Shown here: positions 11,640 through 21,572 of the stretch, piece after piece | Layout of the letters: each line of letters begins with the position of its first letter | How positions within the stretch are numbered: the stretch's first letter is position 1 | Assembly (NCBI GenBank): GCA_037349105.1 | Contig: JAYJMM010000014.1 | Coordinates: 806,001 to 870,000 of the forward strand | Length of the DNA: 64,000 nucleotides | Origin: Limnomonas spitsbergensis | Lineage: Eukaryota; Chlorophyta; Chlorophyceae; Chlamydomonadales | Direction: 5' to 3' | Notes under the pieces: generated by a model | The model's database searches: none | Seen by the model: only the letters and a program-made list of their open reading frames with translations | What the model was told of the DNA's origin: nothing | Made by a program: the position numbers and the translations under genes

Positions 11640-11766
11640 GATCTCTGGAGTGTTCCCCAACGCAGCTTCAGTGATGAGGGCCATGCCTTTGCAAATCCTG
11701 AGAGGCAGATTTATGCAGTCTCCCCTGACGTCTCGACGGCTAAGTGCGACACAAGCTGTGAGGGGG
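11640..11766 (-). pseudogene. Partial duplicate of the 3' end of the F-box/LRR gene
   Basis: Minus strand. The frame encodes LTACVALSRRDVRGDCINL and then LPLRICKGMAL, nearly identical to the last repeat of the intact gene immediately 5' on the minus strand (LRACAALSRLDVRGACINL, LPLRICRGMAL). About 130 bases were duplicated in tandem; this copy has diverged and lies after the stop of the intact gene. Confidence 0.75.
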
Positions 11767-12526
11767 TCAAGTCCCCGGGAGCAGTATCATGTTCAGATCT
11801 CTGGAGTGTTCCACAACGCAGTTTTTCGTCGCTTCAGTCAGGGCCATGCCTCTGCAAATCCTGAGGGGCAGATTGATGCAGGCTCCCCTGACGTCGAGAC
11901 GGCTCAGTGCGGCACACGCCCTGAGAGGTGTCAAGTCCCGAACCTGGGAAGATGCGAAAAGCTCGAGATTCTTCAGTGCAACGCAGGATGATATTGGGGA
12001 CAAGTCTCCCACGCGGTCACAGAAGCTGAGTTCCAGGTCAGTCAGGCTAGTGCAATTGGAAAGGGCTGACAGATCCACCAGATTACAGCACATGGAGATT
12101 CTGATCGTCTGCAGGTTTTGCGGGGCCACGGCGTGTGCGAGGAATGACAGATCAACCAGATTGGAGCAGAAAAACCCGGGACCATCCATGATCATCACCG
12201 AAGTCAGTTCAGGTAAGTGGCCGATGGTGTTGTTGAGTGAATCCAGATCGAGTGGGTGGGTTAAGTTTCGTGACAGAATCCTCAGTTCTTTGGTCGTGGA
12301 GTCGTAGCTGCTTCTGAAACGACGGCTGGTGGATCGCACGTTAGCTGCTGTCGCACAGCAGAGGTGCAGAAGCGGTGACAGAACACTGTCAGGAAGATTT
12401 GACATGAGGTCCGCATCCTCATCTGCTGCAGGCGAGGGAGTGTTTAGTTTTAATTTGCAGGATTTGACGTCCTGACCTAGACACCTCAGTGAACTGACCA
12501 TGATCGTCAGCATCTTCCAGGGTCAT
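11767..12526 (-). CDS. F-box-like / leucine-rich repeat protein, two exons
   Basis: Two exons on the minus strand: 12526-12499 and 12425-11767, with a 73-nt GT-AG intron (GTCAGT...CTGCAG) in phase 1. Exon 1 encodes nine acidic residues starting MTLEDADD; exon 2 opens with an F-box-like helix (NLPDSVLSPLLHLC and RSTSRRFRSSYD), then LRRs of the DLSxLSxCxxLxxLxL type. Splicing is inferred from two paralogues here (21.6 and 31.3 kb) that also have a very short acidic first exon ended by a phase-1 intron. Such proteins usually serve as SCF ubiquitin-ligase substrate receptors. An alternative unspliced start at 12513 would translate the intron. The end is close to a partial duplication. Confidence 0.75.
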
Positions 12527-12743
12527 TCTGCAGATGCGACTTGTCTTTCGAGGGAGAATCATTTTATACTTCGGTGGGGATGTCATGTTTGTATATATTG
12601 CGTCAGCCAGCCTACATGCGTCAGCAAGCCTACATTAGGAGCCATTATGAAGGATACGAATACGAATATGTCATTGTGTGCAATCCTGTACATTCCAATG
12701 GCGCTCACGATGTGACGGTACGTGTGCCACTTGCGTGACATGG

Positions 12744-13047
12744 ATGTCATTGGAGGTCAACCTTCCGAATTCTAGCTGCATGTCGGGCATCAAATTTGGT
12801 ATTAAAAGGTACCTTTCTGACATCCAGGACGTCCCAACTCGCAGAAGAATAGCCGGTCAGCTGGCATCCTTCCTGTCCCGTGTGAGGGATCCATGCCTGC
12901 GCTCAGCAATTGTCGCTGCCGGATCCACAAACTTGCCCGATACAGATGAAGAGTGCGTGGGTATCAAGGAGGGACCATGCATTGTGCAACGCTCAAGATT
13001 GCACGGCCTGGGCGTTTTCGCGAGAGAGAAAATCTCTCAAGGTACGC

Positions 13048-13080
<33 letters not shown>

Positions 13081-13411
13081 CCGCACCGGCATCTCGTCAA
13101 CTGGGTTTCGCACTCGCAATTCTGCAGGGACTGTGGTGCTGGTCGCCAAGGGACGCCTCATGCACCGGCGCGTGAAAACGACCAAGGGAGTCCAAAAATA
13201 CTGCTGGGAACCCGCTGGTGCTGCTGGAAAGTTCATGATCAACCAAAGTGATAGGTCGGTCTGCAACGCGGCGAGGTTCATCAACGCAGCGATCGGAGAG
13301 ACCACTGCAAATGTCCAGTTTGAATGGCATGCAATGTACAAGATAGCGGCCATGACGGCCAATGTCGACATAGATGAAGGGACTGAGTTGCTGGCTGCCT
13401 ACCGGTGCTAG
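12744..13411 (+). CDS. SET-domain protein, two exons split by a (CAT)n-bearing intron
   Basis: Exons 12744-13041 and 13128-13411. Exon 1 ends in a typical SET N-terminal motif, RLHGLGVFAREKISQG; exon 2 continues with TVVLVAKGRL, then RFINAAIGETTANVQFEW and GTELLAAYRC, matching the asparagine/cofactor region and the C-terminal tyrosine of SET domains. The 86-nt intron (GGTACG...CTGCAG, phase 1) contains a (CAT)10 run; without its removal the two halves are in different frames. An earlier in-frame start at 12678 and a later ATG at 12780 are also possible. SET proteins methylate lysines on histones or other proteins; the short size and lack of post-SET cysteines suggest a small, perhaps non-histone, enzyme. 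Confidence 0.8.
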
Positions 13412-13589
13412 TAGCTCGCACGTCAGGAGATGCTGGAACGGAGACTGACTTCGATGTGTGCCGTGCCAAGAAAGTCGACCCCTGACAAGGCATGCATGCA
13501 TGTTGTTTTTGACCCTCTGGCTAGCCAGCTTGGGCAATGTTTGTGGACATTACCTTTGCATGAATAACTGTTTGGCAGGACTGTATCTG

Positions 13590-14010
13590 AGGGGATATGA
13601 CTGCATTCTGGTGGAATGACTAACCGGAATACCTTCGGGGTTACAACTATGCCTGATTACTTTCAGAGGGTCATGAATGCAGGACTCCATCATTGCTGTG
13701 CGTGTTTTTTTAGATGAAGTCCTGGTGCATCGAACAAACTCCTGCTGTTTGCCTTAAGAAATGTCAGATGAAGGTGCAGCCATGGACGTGCAAGGTTCTG
13801 TTTAATATCCTGGAGTATCTAGGACACGTGATAGAAAAACATGCATTTCCCCCAGCGAGACCAATGTGCTAGCAATAATGGCGTTACCCACGCCCCCTAC
13901 TGTGCATGAATTGCGCCGTGTGATCGGCTTTGCTAATATTGAACACAATCGCATGGAATACAGACAGCATGCTGATGGATATTACCGCATAGACTGGGCA
14001 GTGTTCTAGG
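13590..14010 (+). mobile_element. Ty3/gypsy reverse-transcriptase fossil
   Basis: Across shifting frames the sequence encodes successive blocks of a Ty3-type RT: TAFWWND, FGVTTMPDYFQRVMN, then FLDEVLVHR (a degenerate YxDD block), then ILEYLGHVIEKHAF, and finally LPTPPTVHELRRVIGFANI. Order and spacing match the family palm and thumb, but there are stops and at least three frame changes, so it is dead. No LTRs were identified. It lies between the SET gene and a copy of repeat family A. Confidence 0.8.
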
Positions 14011-14204
14011 ACCCACAACTGCAGCTCAGCCAGTGATGTGCCGGCCTGGATCTGCTGCGCTCTAGGTTTCGCACTATGTCAATCACTGCAAGTATCAGGC
14101 CTCTGCAGCAGAGCAGGATCAAACGTGCACAAAAATAGCCAGCAGCATGGACTGGGTAGTGGTCTAGACCCCAAAACTGCACCTCAGCCACTGAAGTACC
14201 GGTA

Positions 14205-14395
14205 TACAGGTGTAGACAGCGGATCGATCTGACGAGCTGTAACAAATGCCCCGATTTCGTCCACACCGTATTTCATTCCCCATTTATCTTGCAAATACAT
14301 GATGCATGTGCATGTTTTGCGTTGCTTGACGCAATCTCTACATTATAAGCGTCGTGTTGATGCAAAGCAGGCCCTCTGAGAGGTAGAGATTGAAA
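14205..14395 (+). repeat. Dispersed repeat family A, copy 2
   Basis: Same unit as 10130-10315, starting CAGCGGATCGATCTGACGAG and ending GAGAGGTAGAGATTG, with a few substitutions and a 2-3 base deletion near its start. Confidence 0.8.
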
Positions 14396-14414
14396 AGATC
14401 GAAAGCAGGGACCT

Positions 14415-14505
14415 TGCATGCTTGCATGCTTGCATGCTTGCATGCTTGCATGAGCAAGTGAGCAAGCATGGCATGCATGATGCATGATGCATGGCATGCA
14501 TGGGC
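14415..14505. repeat. (TTGCATGC)n and GCATGCAT-rich array
   Basis: Five copies of an 8-base TTGCATGC unit followed by a degenerate GCATGATGCATG region. Highly self-complementary. No coding role seen. Confidence 0.85.
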
Positions 14506-14914
14506 TATTTCTGGGCGCATTCGGCGTGTGTTTTGTGTGGTAATCTTCGATCGTCGGCGGCTAAGTCTGCGAATTTCCCACATTCGAGGTCCGGCGCTCG
14601 AGGTCCGGCCTACGAGGTCCGGCCTACGAGGACCTTGAGCGTACTAGGTAGCCCCATTTGCAAAATGAGCTGGAGCTTTTAGCTCCAAGCAATCAACACA
14701 CTCTTACTAAGAAATTAGCGATATCAGCCGTACACATACCGCGCCGACATCTTACGAATACAAAGTCATCTCTGCATCTTCGGTACTCGAGACTCTCATG
14801 AATATTCCTCAGACACCTTACTTTGTGCGTTATTCCATTTTCATCTTGTCCCAAAATGTCAAATGCATTTTGAGCGGAAATGTATGCAGCCCACAGGCTA
14901 CCCGGCATCTTAAG

Positions 14915-16066
14915 ATGGCGGAGTTATCATTGGAATCCCTTATCGAATGCCTGGCAGAAGAACAGGTTGTCGAACGGTGCAGAGTATCGCAGCCTCCAGG
15001 AGCGGGACGCAGCCTAGCACAGCCTCCAGGAGCGGCATGCAGCCTAGGAGCCGCCATTGTCAGGCAACCCGTCCGGCTCCCGCCATCGTCAGGCACCCCA
15101 GAAGCCACCACCTGCAGCGGCCAGGAGCCAGTATCGCCCGGAGCCAGTATCGCGGTCGCCTTCCGCATGCAGCCTACCGTAGCAGCCGGCTCCAGGAGCC
15201 ACAGCATGCAGCCATCGTCAGGCACCTTAGAAGCCGCCACCTGCAGCGTCCAGGAGCCGCTAGCGTCAGGCAACCCATCCGCCTTCCGCATGCAGCCTAC
15301 CATAGCAGCCGGCTCCAGGATCCACCGCATGCAGCATACCGTAGCAGCCGGCTCCAGGACCCACCGCATGCAGCCTACCGTAGCAGCCGGCTCCAGGATC
15401 CACCGCATGCAGCCTACCGTAGCAGCCGGCTCCAGGATCCACCGCATGCAGCCTTCGTCAGGCGCCCCAGAAGCCGCCAAATGCAGCCAGGAGCCACCAG
15501 CGCCAGAGAATTCGCACAAGAAGAAGACGAGGTTGTACACGCGTACATCCAACCACAGTTCCTACCTGCTCTTCTGTAATGATTACCGCCTTGACTGTGC
15601 TTCTGATCCCAGCACCCCCCCGCGCACGCCGGATGCATATGAGCTTGGTTGGGTGTGGAAAAATGCCCTAGATGCAAATGTCAGGGGTCGCTACAAAGCT
15701 CTGTACCAACAGAAGAAGGCGGCGGCGGCGGCAGGCAACCCAGAAGCCGCCGGATGCAGCCGCCAGGAGCCGCCAGCGCCAGGACCTTTACTGATACCTG
15801 AGATTGCCGAGATGCGGAGAAATTGGGCTGACCGGCAGCAAGAAGCAGCAACAGAGGCTGTGCCAGCAGCTGCGGCGATGGATGCGGTGATGGAGGCTGT
15901 GCCAGCAGCTGTGGCGATGGATGCGGTGATGGAGGCTGTGCCAGCAGCTGCGGCGATGGATGCAGCAACAGAGGCTGTGCCAGCAGCTGCGGCGATGGAT
16001 GCGGTGATGGAGGCTGTGCCAGCAGCTGCGGCGATGGATGCGGTGATAGAGTCGGCACTAGTCTAG
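14915..16066 (+). CDS. HMG-box-like protein with low-complexity repeats
   Basis: From the ATG at 14915 ([16 protein letters not shown]) 383 residues. The first 190 residues are proline/alanine/serine rich with tandem repeats of [13 protein letters not shown]. In the middle, after [16 protein letters not shown], comes [12 protein letters not shown] and, 25 residues on, [20 protein letters not shown], which resembles the first and third helices of an HMG box (aromatic/LF motif, then W and Y spaced as in the family). The C-terminus repeats [14 protein letters not shown] chromatin or DNA-binding role is inference. A longer in-frame start at 14798 exists. The repeats keep frame, which supports coding. 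Confidence 0.5.
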   Translation: MAELSLESLIECLAEEQVVERCRVSQPPGAGRSLAQPPGAACSLGAAIVRQPVRLPPSSGTPEATTCSGQEPVSPGASIAVAFRMQPTVAAGSRSHSMQPSSGTLEAATCSVQEPLASGNPSAFRMQPTIAAGSRIHRMQHTVAAGSRTHRMQPTVAAGSRIHRMQPTVAAGSRIHRMQPSSGAPEAAKCSQEPPAPENSHKKKTRLYTRTSNHSSYLLFCNDYRLDCASDPSTPPRTPDAYELGWVWKNALDANVRGRYKALYQQKKAAAAAGNPEAAGCSRQEPPAPGPLLIPEIAEMRRNWADRQQEAATEAVPAAAAMDAVMEAVPAAVAMDAVMEAVPAAAAMDAATEAVPAAAAMDAVMEAVPAAAAMDAVIESALV

Positions 16067-16639
16067 TATTAGCGGCAGCAGCAGCGGTGGCGATGCAGGT
16101 GATGCAGACCCGTTGGGTCCGGTGGTGGCGATTGTCAAGGAGGAGAACGTTTAGACTCAGGACGGCACCAACTCCACTTACCGACCCACTCTGAGCATTG
16201 ATTGAGCTGCCGGGGGTAGCGTGTGTGCGTGTGTGCGTGCGTGTGTGTGTTTCCCTGCAGCTCAGCCTTGCTTCAAATTAATGCTGCTGACCTGATGCCG
16301 TATCTGCACTTAAAAACTTACAGACATTTAATAGGACAATAGCCATGTTTCAGTCAGTCAAGTTTTCGTGTAAGTGTGCTTGAAGAATGCCCTGATGTCC
16401 TCGGGTGTAATGGTTGCTCCCGCTGCTTTCTCTACGGCCTTCCGGTTCCTTACAGAGAGTGAACACAAGCTTCCCACAAGCAAGCGGATCTACTTTCAAA
16501 ATAGTTGTTGATTCTCTTGGTGGCGTTGTGAAAACAGGCTACCTGAGCAAGGGCTTACCTCAAAAGACGATAGCAGAGTTCACGACAGACCAGTACAACA
16601 GTTTTGGCTTTACAGGTGTGACGTCGTAGACTTTGCACT
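16067..16639. other. Intergenic; (GT)n-like stretch, no supported gene
   Basis: Contains a GTGTGCGTGT microsatellite near 16220-16250 and an anonymous frame at 16414-16629 without family features. Nothing I can support. Confidence 0.4.
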
Positions 16640-16835
16640 AATCTCTACCTCTCAGAGTGTCTGCTTTGCATCGACACGACGCTTATGATGTATTGATTGC
16701 GTCAAGCAACGCAAAATATGCCTATGCATCATGTGTTTGAGAGATAAATGGGGATTACTGTGTGGACAGTGTGTGGACGAAATCGGGGCATTTGTTATAG
16801 CTCGTCAGATCGATCCGCTGTCTATATTGACGGAG
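16640..16835 (-). repeat. Dispersed repeat family A, copy 3 (inverted)
   Basis: Reverse complement of the unit at 10130-10315; AACAAATGCCCCGATTTCGT is exact. It lies directly upstream of the zinc-finger/SET-like gene and may carry or have displaced that gene's 5' end. Confidence 0.8.
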
Positions 16836-16924
16836 TTGGTAATCTGCAAGCATGTCCACAAGGTAGGAGGTTAAATTGGTCTGTTTACCTCTCCAATCCC
16901 CGATAAGATCATCGTTTCTCGCAG

Positions 16925-18689
16925 GAACCGCGCGAAGCTTTCTGTCGTCCTGAAAAGAGTTGCGCGACCAGAGCACCAGGCCATAACAGACTCACAGAAA
17001 CAGCAATCTTCTCGCATTGAGAAAGAGCTAGACAGCTGCACTGCTCCAGCATTGCGCATCCTACAGGCCATCCTGGGGCCAAACGGGGCCGATGTGTCAG
17101 CGCTGCTTCACAATTTGGTGCCCATTGTGGCCTTTCACGCAACAGGCACCATCAAGGAAATGCGCTGCGGCAATTGCGGGATCCCTCTCTCCCTCAACTT
17201 GCTCGTATTGCACACGTGTCCAGTGTCTCGAATGCAGCACACAGGGTACGTTCAGAGCCTCGCTCCCTATGCATGCCTCGCTCCCCATGCATGCCTCGCC
17301 CCCTATGCATGCCTCGCTCCCCATGCATGCCTCGCTCCCTATGCATGCCTCGCTCCCTATGCATGCCTCGCTCCCCATGCATGCCTCGCCCCCTATGCAT
17401 GCCTCGCCCCCTATGCATGCCTCGCTCCCCATGCATGCCTTGCTCCCTATGCATGCCTCGCTCCCTATGCATGCCTCGCTCCCTATGCATGCCTCGCTGC
17501 CCATGCATGCCTCGCTCCCTATGCATGCCTCGCTCCCTATGCATGCCTCGCTCCCCATGCATGCCTCGCTCCCCATGCATCCATGCATGCCTCGCTCCCC
17601 ATGCATCCATGCATGCCTCGCTCCCCATGCATCCATGCATGCCTCGCTGCCCACTACCCCGTACCTCCTAAACTACCATTCCCATACCTACGCAGGGCGC
17701 TACCCTTGACCGATAAAGGTCGCTGCATGTTGTGCAATGTGAAGACGTCGATGACTGGGCACCGTTGCATAGCTGTCAGCCGAATTGTCATCAACATGAC
17801 CGGTGTCCGCGGCATCCCCACCCCGTGTAACGAGGGGGTCGTCGGGATCATGTCCGACCTTATGAAGATGAAGGGGGTGCACATGGCGATCTTCACCCTC
17901 CCGAAAATGGTCAAATCCAAGAGGCTCTACTGTCACATTGTCTTGGTCGCCCCATCCTCAATTCAGGGAGCTGGAAGCGGGGCGTTCACTGTCACTGGCC
18001 TGGTGAGAGTGCATCAACTGAATCAACAAATCCCGTGTTTTGCCCTTTCATTTGACCCTGTTGACCACAACCATCCCCAGGCGGTTGAGGATGTGGTGGT
18101 ACCGAATCAGGAGCCTGCTGTGCAGCGCGGTGACATCCAGGTGAAAAGACATGGGTTTTATGGTGAAAACAAATCAATATTGATGTGCGGTCAACTTTTT
18201 AACACAGGAGGTCACCCCCATTCCGACAAGGGCGATCATGGGGGTGTACGCTACCATGACTCGCGTCATTGATGCTAGGCTCGTCGACCAGGAGCTGCCA
18301 ACAATCAACTACCTGACTGCAGTCAGTGTCGACGGTCGCGAATTGCCCCCACAGAACTGCCTCTTCCGATGCAACTGCGCGCACGGAACGGCGGCCAACA
18401 TGGCCTGCGTTCAAGAGGAGGACGCATTGTACTTGGTGGCTATAAAGACAGGTAGTGAACCCGTTTTTTCAAATCACCCACGCAGTTTTTGGTAAAGACG
18501 TCCCTGACTCGATTCCATTTCGTTTCTGTCACAGCGAACAGAGGCACAGAGGCCACGTGGAGCTACGGCAAGTCGAAGGACAAGGATCCCGTGATTTGCA
18601 ATTGCGGGGGCAAGAAGACTGGCGATATCTACGTCGATGTGCTCCGTGCCACGCTGATTGCTTTCCCGAGCTGCCACGGCCTGATTTGA
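16925..18689 (+). CDS. SET-type protein with two CxxC...HxC motifs, at least four exons
   Basis: Inferred exons 16925-17245, 17696-18140, 18208-18451 and 18535-18689. Introns: 450 nt (GTACGT...CGCAG, with a large minisatellite), 67 nt (GTGAAA...CACAG, phase 0) and 83 nt (GTAGTG...TCACAG, phase 1); removal keeps one continuous frame. The N-terminal part has CGNC...HTC and, across the first junction, CMLC...GHRC, two zinc-knuckle-like motifs. The last two exons join into CNCAHGTAANMACV, LYLVAIK, GTEATWSYG and CNCGG, which match the C-terminal half of a SET domain and a reduced post-SET. The start is unresolved: no ATG follows the stop at 16872, and an AG at 16924 suggests an upstream exon. A chromatin-type lysine methyltransferase is likely, but the N-terminal SET half is weak. 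Confidence 0.65.
17262..17650. repeat. 18-bp-type minisatellite inside an intron
   Basis: About 19 copies of CATGCCTCGCTCCCTATG with C/T variants, ending in a variant with an extra ATCCATGC. It fills most of the 450-nt intron 17246-17695. It is open in all frames and gives false CLAPHACLAPYA-like peptides. Confidence 0.9.
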
Positions 18690-19260
18690 AGTGTTATATT
18701 TCCGGACCATCGTGTACACCTGTAGAAGGAGTGCTAAATAGGTGCACGAGGGGATGTTACGATCGTTCAGATCCGATGTCTCCCGGTTTCCGGCCTTTCC
18801 GGCTATCTCTTTTGGTTGTTGTTGTTGTTGTTTGCGCCCTTGTTAGTTTCTTCCCTTCTCCTTTCTGATCAGTGGGGTGCCCTCGCGGCCAAGCAGGGGT
18901 GGGATTCGCTTGTATTTCTTTTAGTCTCTAATGGAAGGTCTTCTTTGCCTTCGTTCGTCCCTTTCAACCCTCGCTTCTGAACAAACAGTTGGGCGCCCAC
19001 GCGGCCGAGCTTTGAGCGGGCCCTGAGGTGTAACGTTATTGACTGAAAATCAGGGCGTGGACTGAAGCGAATGACAGCACTCACATGTGACGGATGTTAA
19101 GCCTATGATATTTTGTACGAGTGTCAGACTCTAAAGGAACTCGGAGGTGTCGGACTTTGTATTACACAAAAGCACACCCGCTGCCCTTATCAGGGGTGCC
19201 GCCGGATAAGAGAGATCGCACCCTAACAGATGACACATGACCTCCTGCAGATAGAGCAAC
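18690..19260. repeat. Intergenic with dispersed repeat family B, copy 2 (18866-19020)
   Basis: 18866-19020 matches 10326-10520 (CCTCGCGGCCAAGCAGGGGT, GGGCGCCCACGCGGCCGAG). A (TTG)n run lies at 18812-18832. No gene is supported between the SET-type gene and the ankyrin gene. Confidence 0.65.
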
Positions 19261-19272
19261 CTCAGGGCAGCG

Positions 19273-21230
19273 TCAAGGTAATCTCTGCGCCGCTAATGTG
19301 AGTGCGATTGCGTTTGCCGCGGTGTCAGCATGAACCGTGGTGTCGGCTAGCAGCAGCTGCACAACCTCCATGCGTCCGCGAATCGCCGCTGCCCAGAGGT
19401 CCACCGGGAGGGATAGGCGGCTCTGAGCCGCTAACGTGAGTTCAATTGCAGCTGCCGCGGTGTCAGCATCAACCGTAGTGTTGGCTAGCAGCAGCTGCAC
19501 AATCTCCATGCAGCCACCATGCGCCGCTGACCTGAGCAAAGCGGTGACTCTTTTTTTTTTTACTGCAGCAACCGCCGTTCTGGCCAGCAGCATCTGCACA
19601 ACCTCTAGGCATCCACAACAAGCCGCTAGCCTGAGCGCATTGCCGACTGCCTCGGTGTCAGCATCAACCTCCGTTCTGGCCAGCAGCAGCTGCACAACCT
19701 CTAGGCGGCCACAACAAGCCGCCAGCCTGAGCGCATCGGCGACTGCCACTGTGTCAGCATCAACCTCCGTTCTGGCCAGCAGCAGCTGCACAACCTCCAG
19801 TCGGCCACAAGAAGCCGCTGTCCTGAGCGCATCGGCGATTGCCGCGGTGTCGGCAGCAACCGCCGTGTTGGCCAGCAGCAGCTGCACAACCTCCTGTCGG
19901 CCACCGAATGTCGCTGTCCTGAGCGCATCGGCGACTGCCGCGGTGTCCGCCCTAACCGCCGTTTTGGCCAGCAGCAGCTGCGCAACCTCCAGTCGGCCAC
20001 CGGATGTCGCTGTCCTGAGCGCATCGGCGACTGCCGCGGTGTCGGCAGCAACCGCCGTGTTGTCCAGCAGCAGCTGCGCAACCTCCAGGTGGCCATAACG
20101 AGACGCTGCCCCGAGCGCATCGGCGACTGCCGCGGTGTCGTCAGCAACCGTCGTGTTGTCCAGCAGCAGCTGCGCAACCTCCAGATTGCCTCGTTCAACT
20201 GCAAGGATCAGCATGTCCGTTGTTGTTGCTGCTGCAACGTCCATGCTGGTTAGCAGCAGCTTGACAATCTCCGGGTGGTCGAGGGCTCTCTTGAGCTCTC
20301 GAATGACACCCTTCATGTCGATCGTGACAGCTTCATTGAGCAGCAGTTGTGCGATCTTCATGTGGCGAAGCAGCAGAGCCACCTCGAAATCATCAGCTCT
20401 TCGTGATGTCACGGTACTGAGCAGCCTACGCACACCGACCGAGTTGCCCATAGACCGCACGTCGTTGAGCACATCTTTATAATCAGGTGTGCCGTGCAGC
20501 ATGAGCACATCATAGTCAGGCAGGACCTCCAGCTCGTCCATCATCGACTCTGGGCGTGCTGCGGCCGTCGAACTCAGCAGGAGCCGCGCAATGCCATACT
20601 CCCTGCTCTCCAGCGCCGAGCGCAGCGCCAGGGTGTCCGCACAAGGGGTAGGTCTATAAGACAGGAGCAGCTGCGTGCACCCCTCCTGCCCGGCTGCGGC
20701 GGCCACAGCCAGCGCCCGTCCGTTGTCCACGTCGGCTCTCAGGCCGGCCGCATCCTGACGTGTCAGGAGCTCACGAACGACGCCCAGTCTGCCTTCCCTG
20801 ACCGCCTGAAAGAGCAGGAGCTTCCTTGTTTGGATGCACGGCGCCTCCTTTGAGAAGCCCAGCACCAGGTTGACCATCCTCTGCATCCTGGCATCGTCTG
20901 CATCATGGTCCAGGAGGGTCTGGGTTGCCAGGATCCGCAGGATGGATTCCCTCTCGCCGTGTTTGCGCAACAAGCCCTGTGCCCTGACCTCATCAGTCCC
21001 ATGCCTGCTGAAGGCTTTGCAGGTCATGAGGAAACTGTGCAGGCAGTGGAACGAATGGCTTGAGTTCCTGTTGCATGTTGCATGTTGCATGTTGCATGTT
21101 GCATGTTGCATGTTGCATGTTGCATGTTGCATGTTGCATGTTGCATGTTGCATGCTAGATCCTGTACCTGATCGCTCCAGCCTCAATCGCCACCTCATGC
21201 AGGAGTTCATTCGGTAGTAAGCCCAGGAGT
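19273..21230 (-). CDS. F-box / ankyrin-repeat protein, intron-split
   Basis: Minus strand. The main exon (21067-19273) encodes about 14 ankyrin repeats with consensus GRLEVVQLLLA and DADTAAVADALR. An intron of 100 nt (21167-21068, GTACAG...CAACAG) holds a (TGCATGT)n array; removing it joins an upstream frame reading LLPNELLHEVAIEAG to SFHCLHSFLMTCKAFSR, together a recognisable F-box. Read unspliced, the array gives a false MQHATCN repeat and hides the F-box. The start codon lies in another exon upstream of about 21230, where an AG near 21240 could be an acceptor; I could not place it. F-box/ankyrin proteins are predicted SCF ubiquitin-ligase receptors; the many near-identical repeats suggest recent expansion. 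Confidence 0.75.
21070..21157. repeat. (TGCATGT)n array in an intron
   Basis: About 12 copies of a 7-base TGCATGT unit, entirely inside the inferred 100-nt intron of the F-box/ankyrin gene. Confidence 0.9.
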
Positions 21231-21572
21231 CCCAAGCTGTTGCATCATGCAAGGGATGGTCAGAACCGAGCAAGCAAAATAATGCATGCAGTAATGCAGC
21301 CAAGCAAAACGGCGCATCGAATCACCTTTTCTTGTTACTGCGAAGGTTCGTCCGGATCGTTCGACTAATCATCGGATCTCCAGCGTTACTACAGCACACA
21401 GTTTTGCGTTTGGTCCCTTCCTCGTGGTGAACTCAACGCTTACATCTGCCTGCAACCTGTACGGCTGTTCTTAATCCGACGTTCCTGATTCCTGCGGTCA
21501 ATGCGTTCCAGCCCTCGCATTCGCATTTGTCACGTTGCAAACAGCGTCCTAATCCTCAATCCAGCTACCAAT

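Noticed and set aside
17262..17650. Cysteine/histidine-rich CLAPHACLAPYA-type protein
   Set aside because: The minisatellite lies within an inferred GT-AG intron, is open in all frames, and the flanking exons join cleanly without it.
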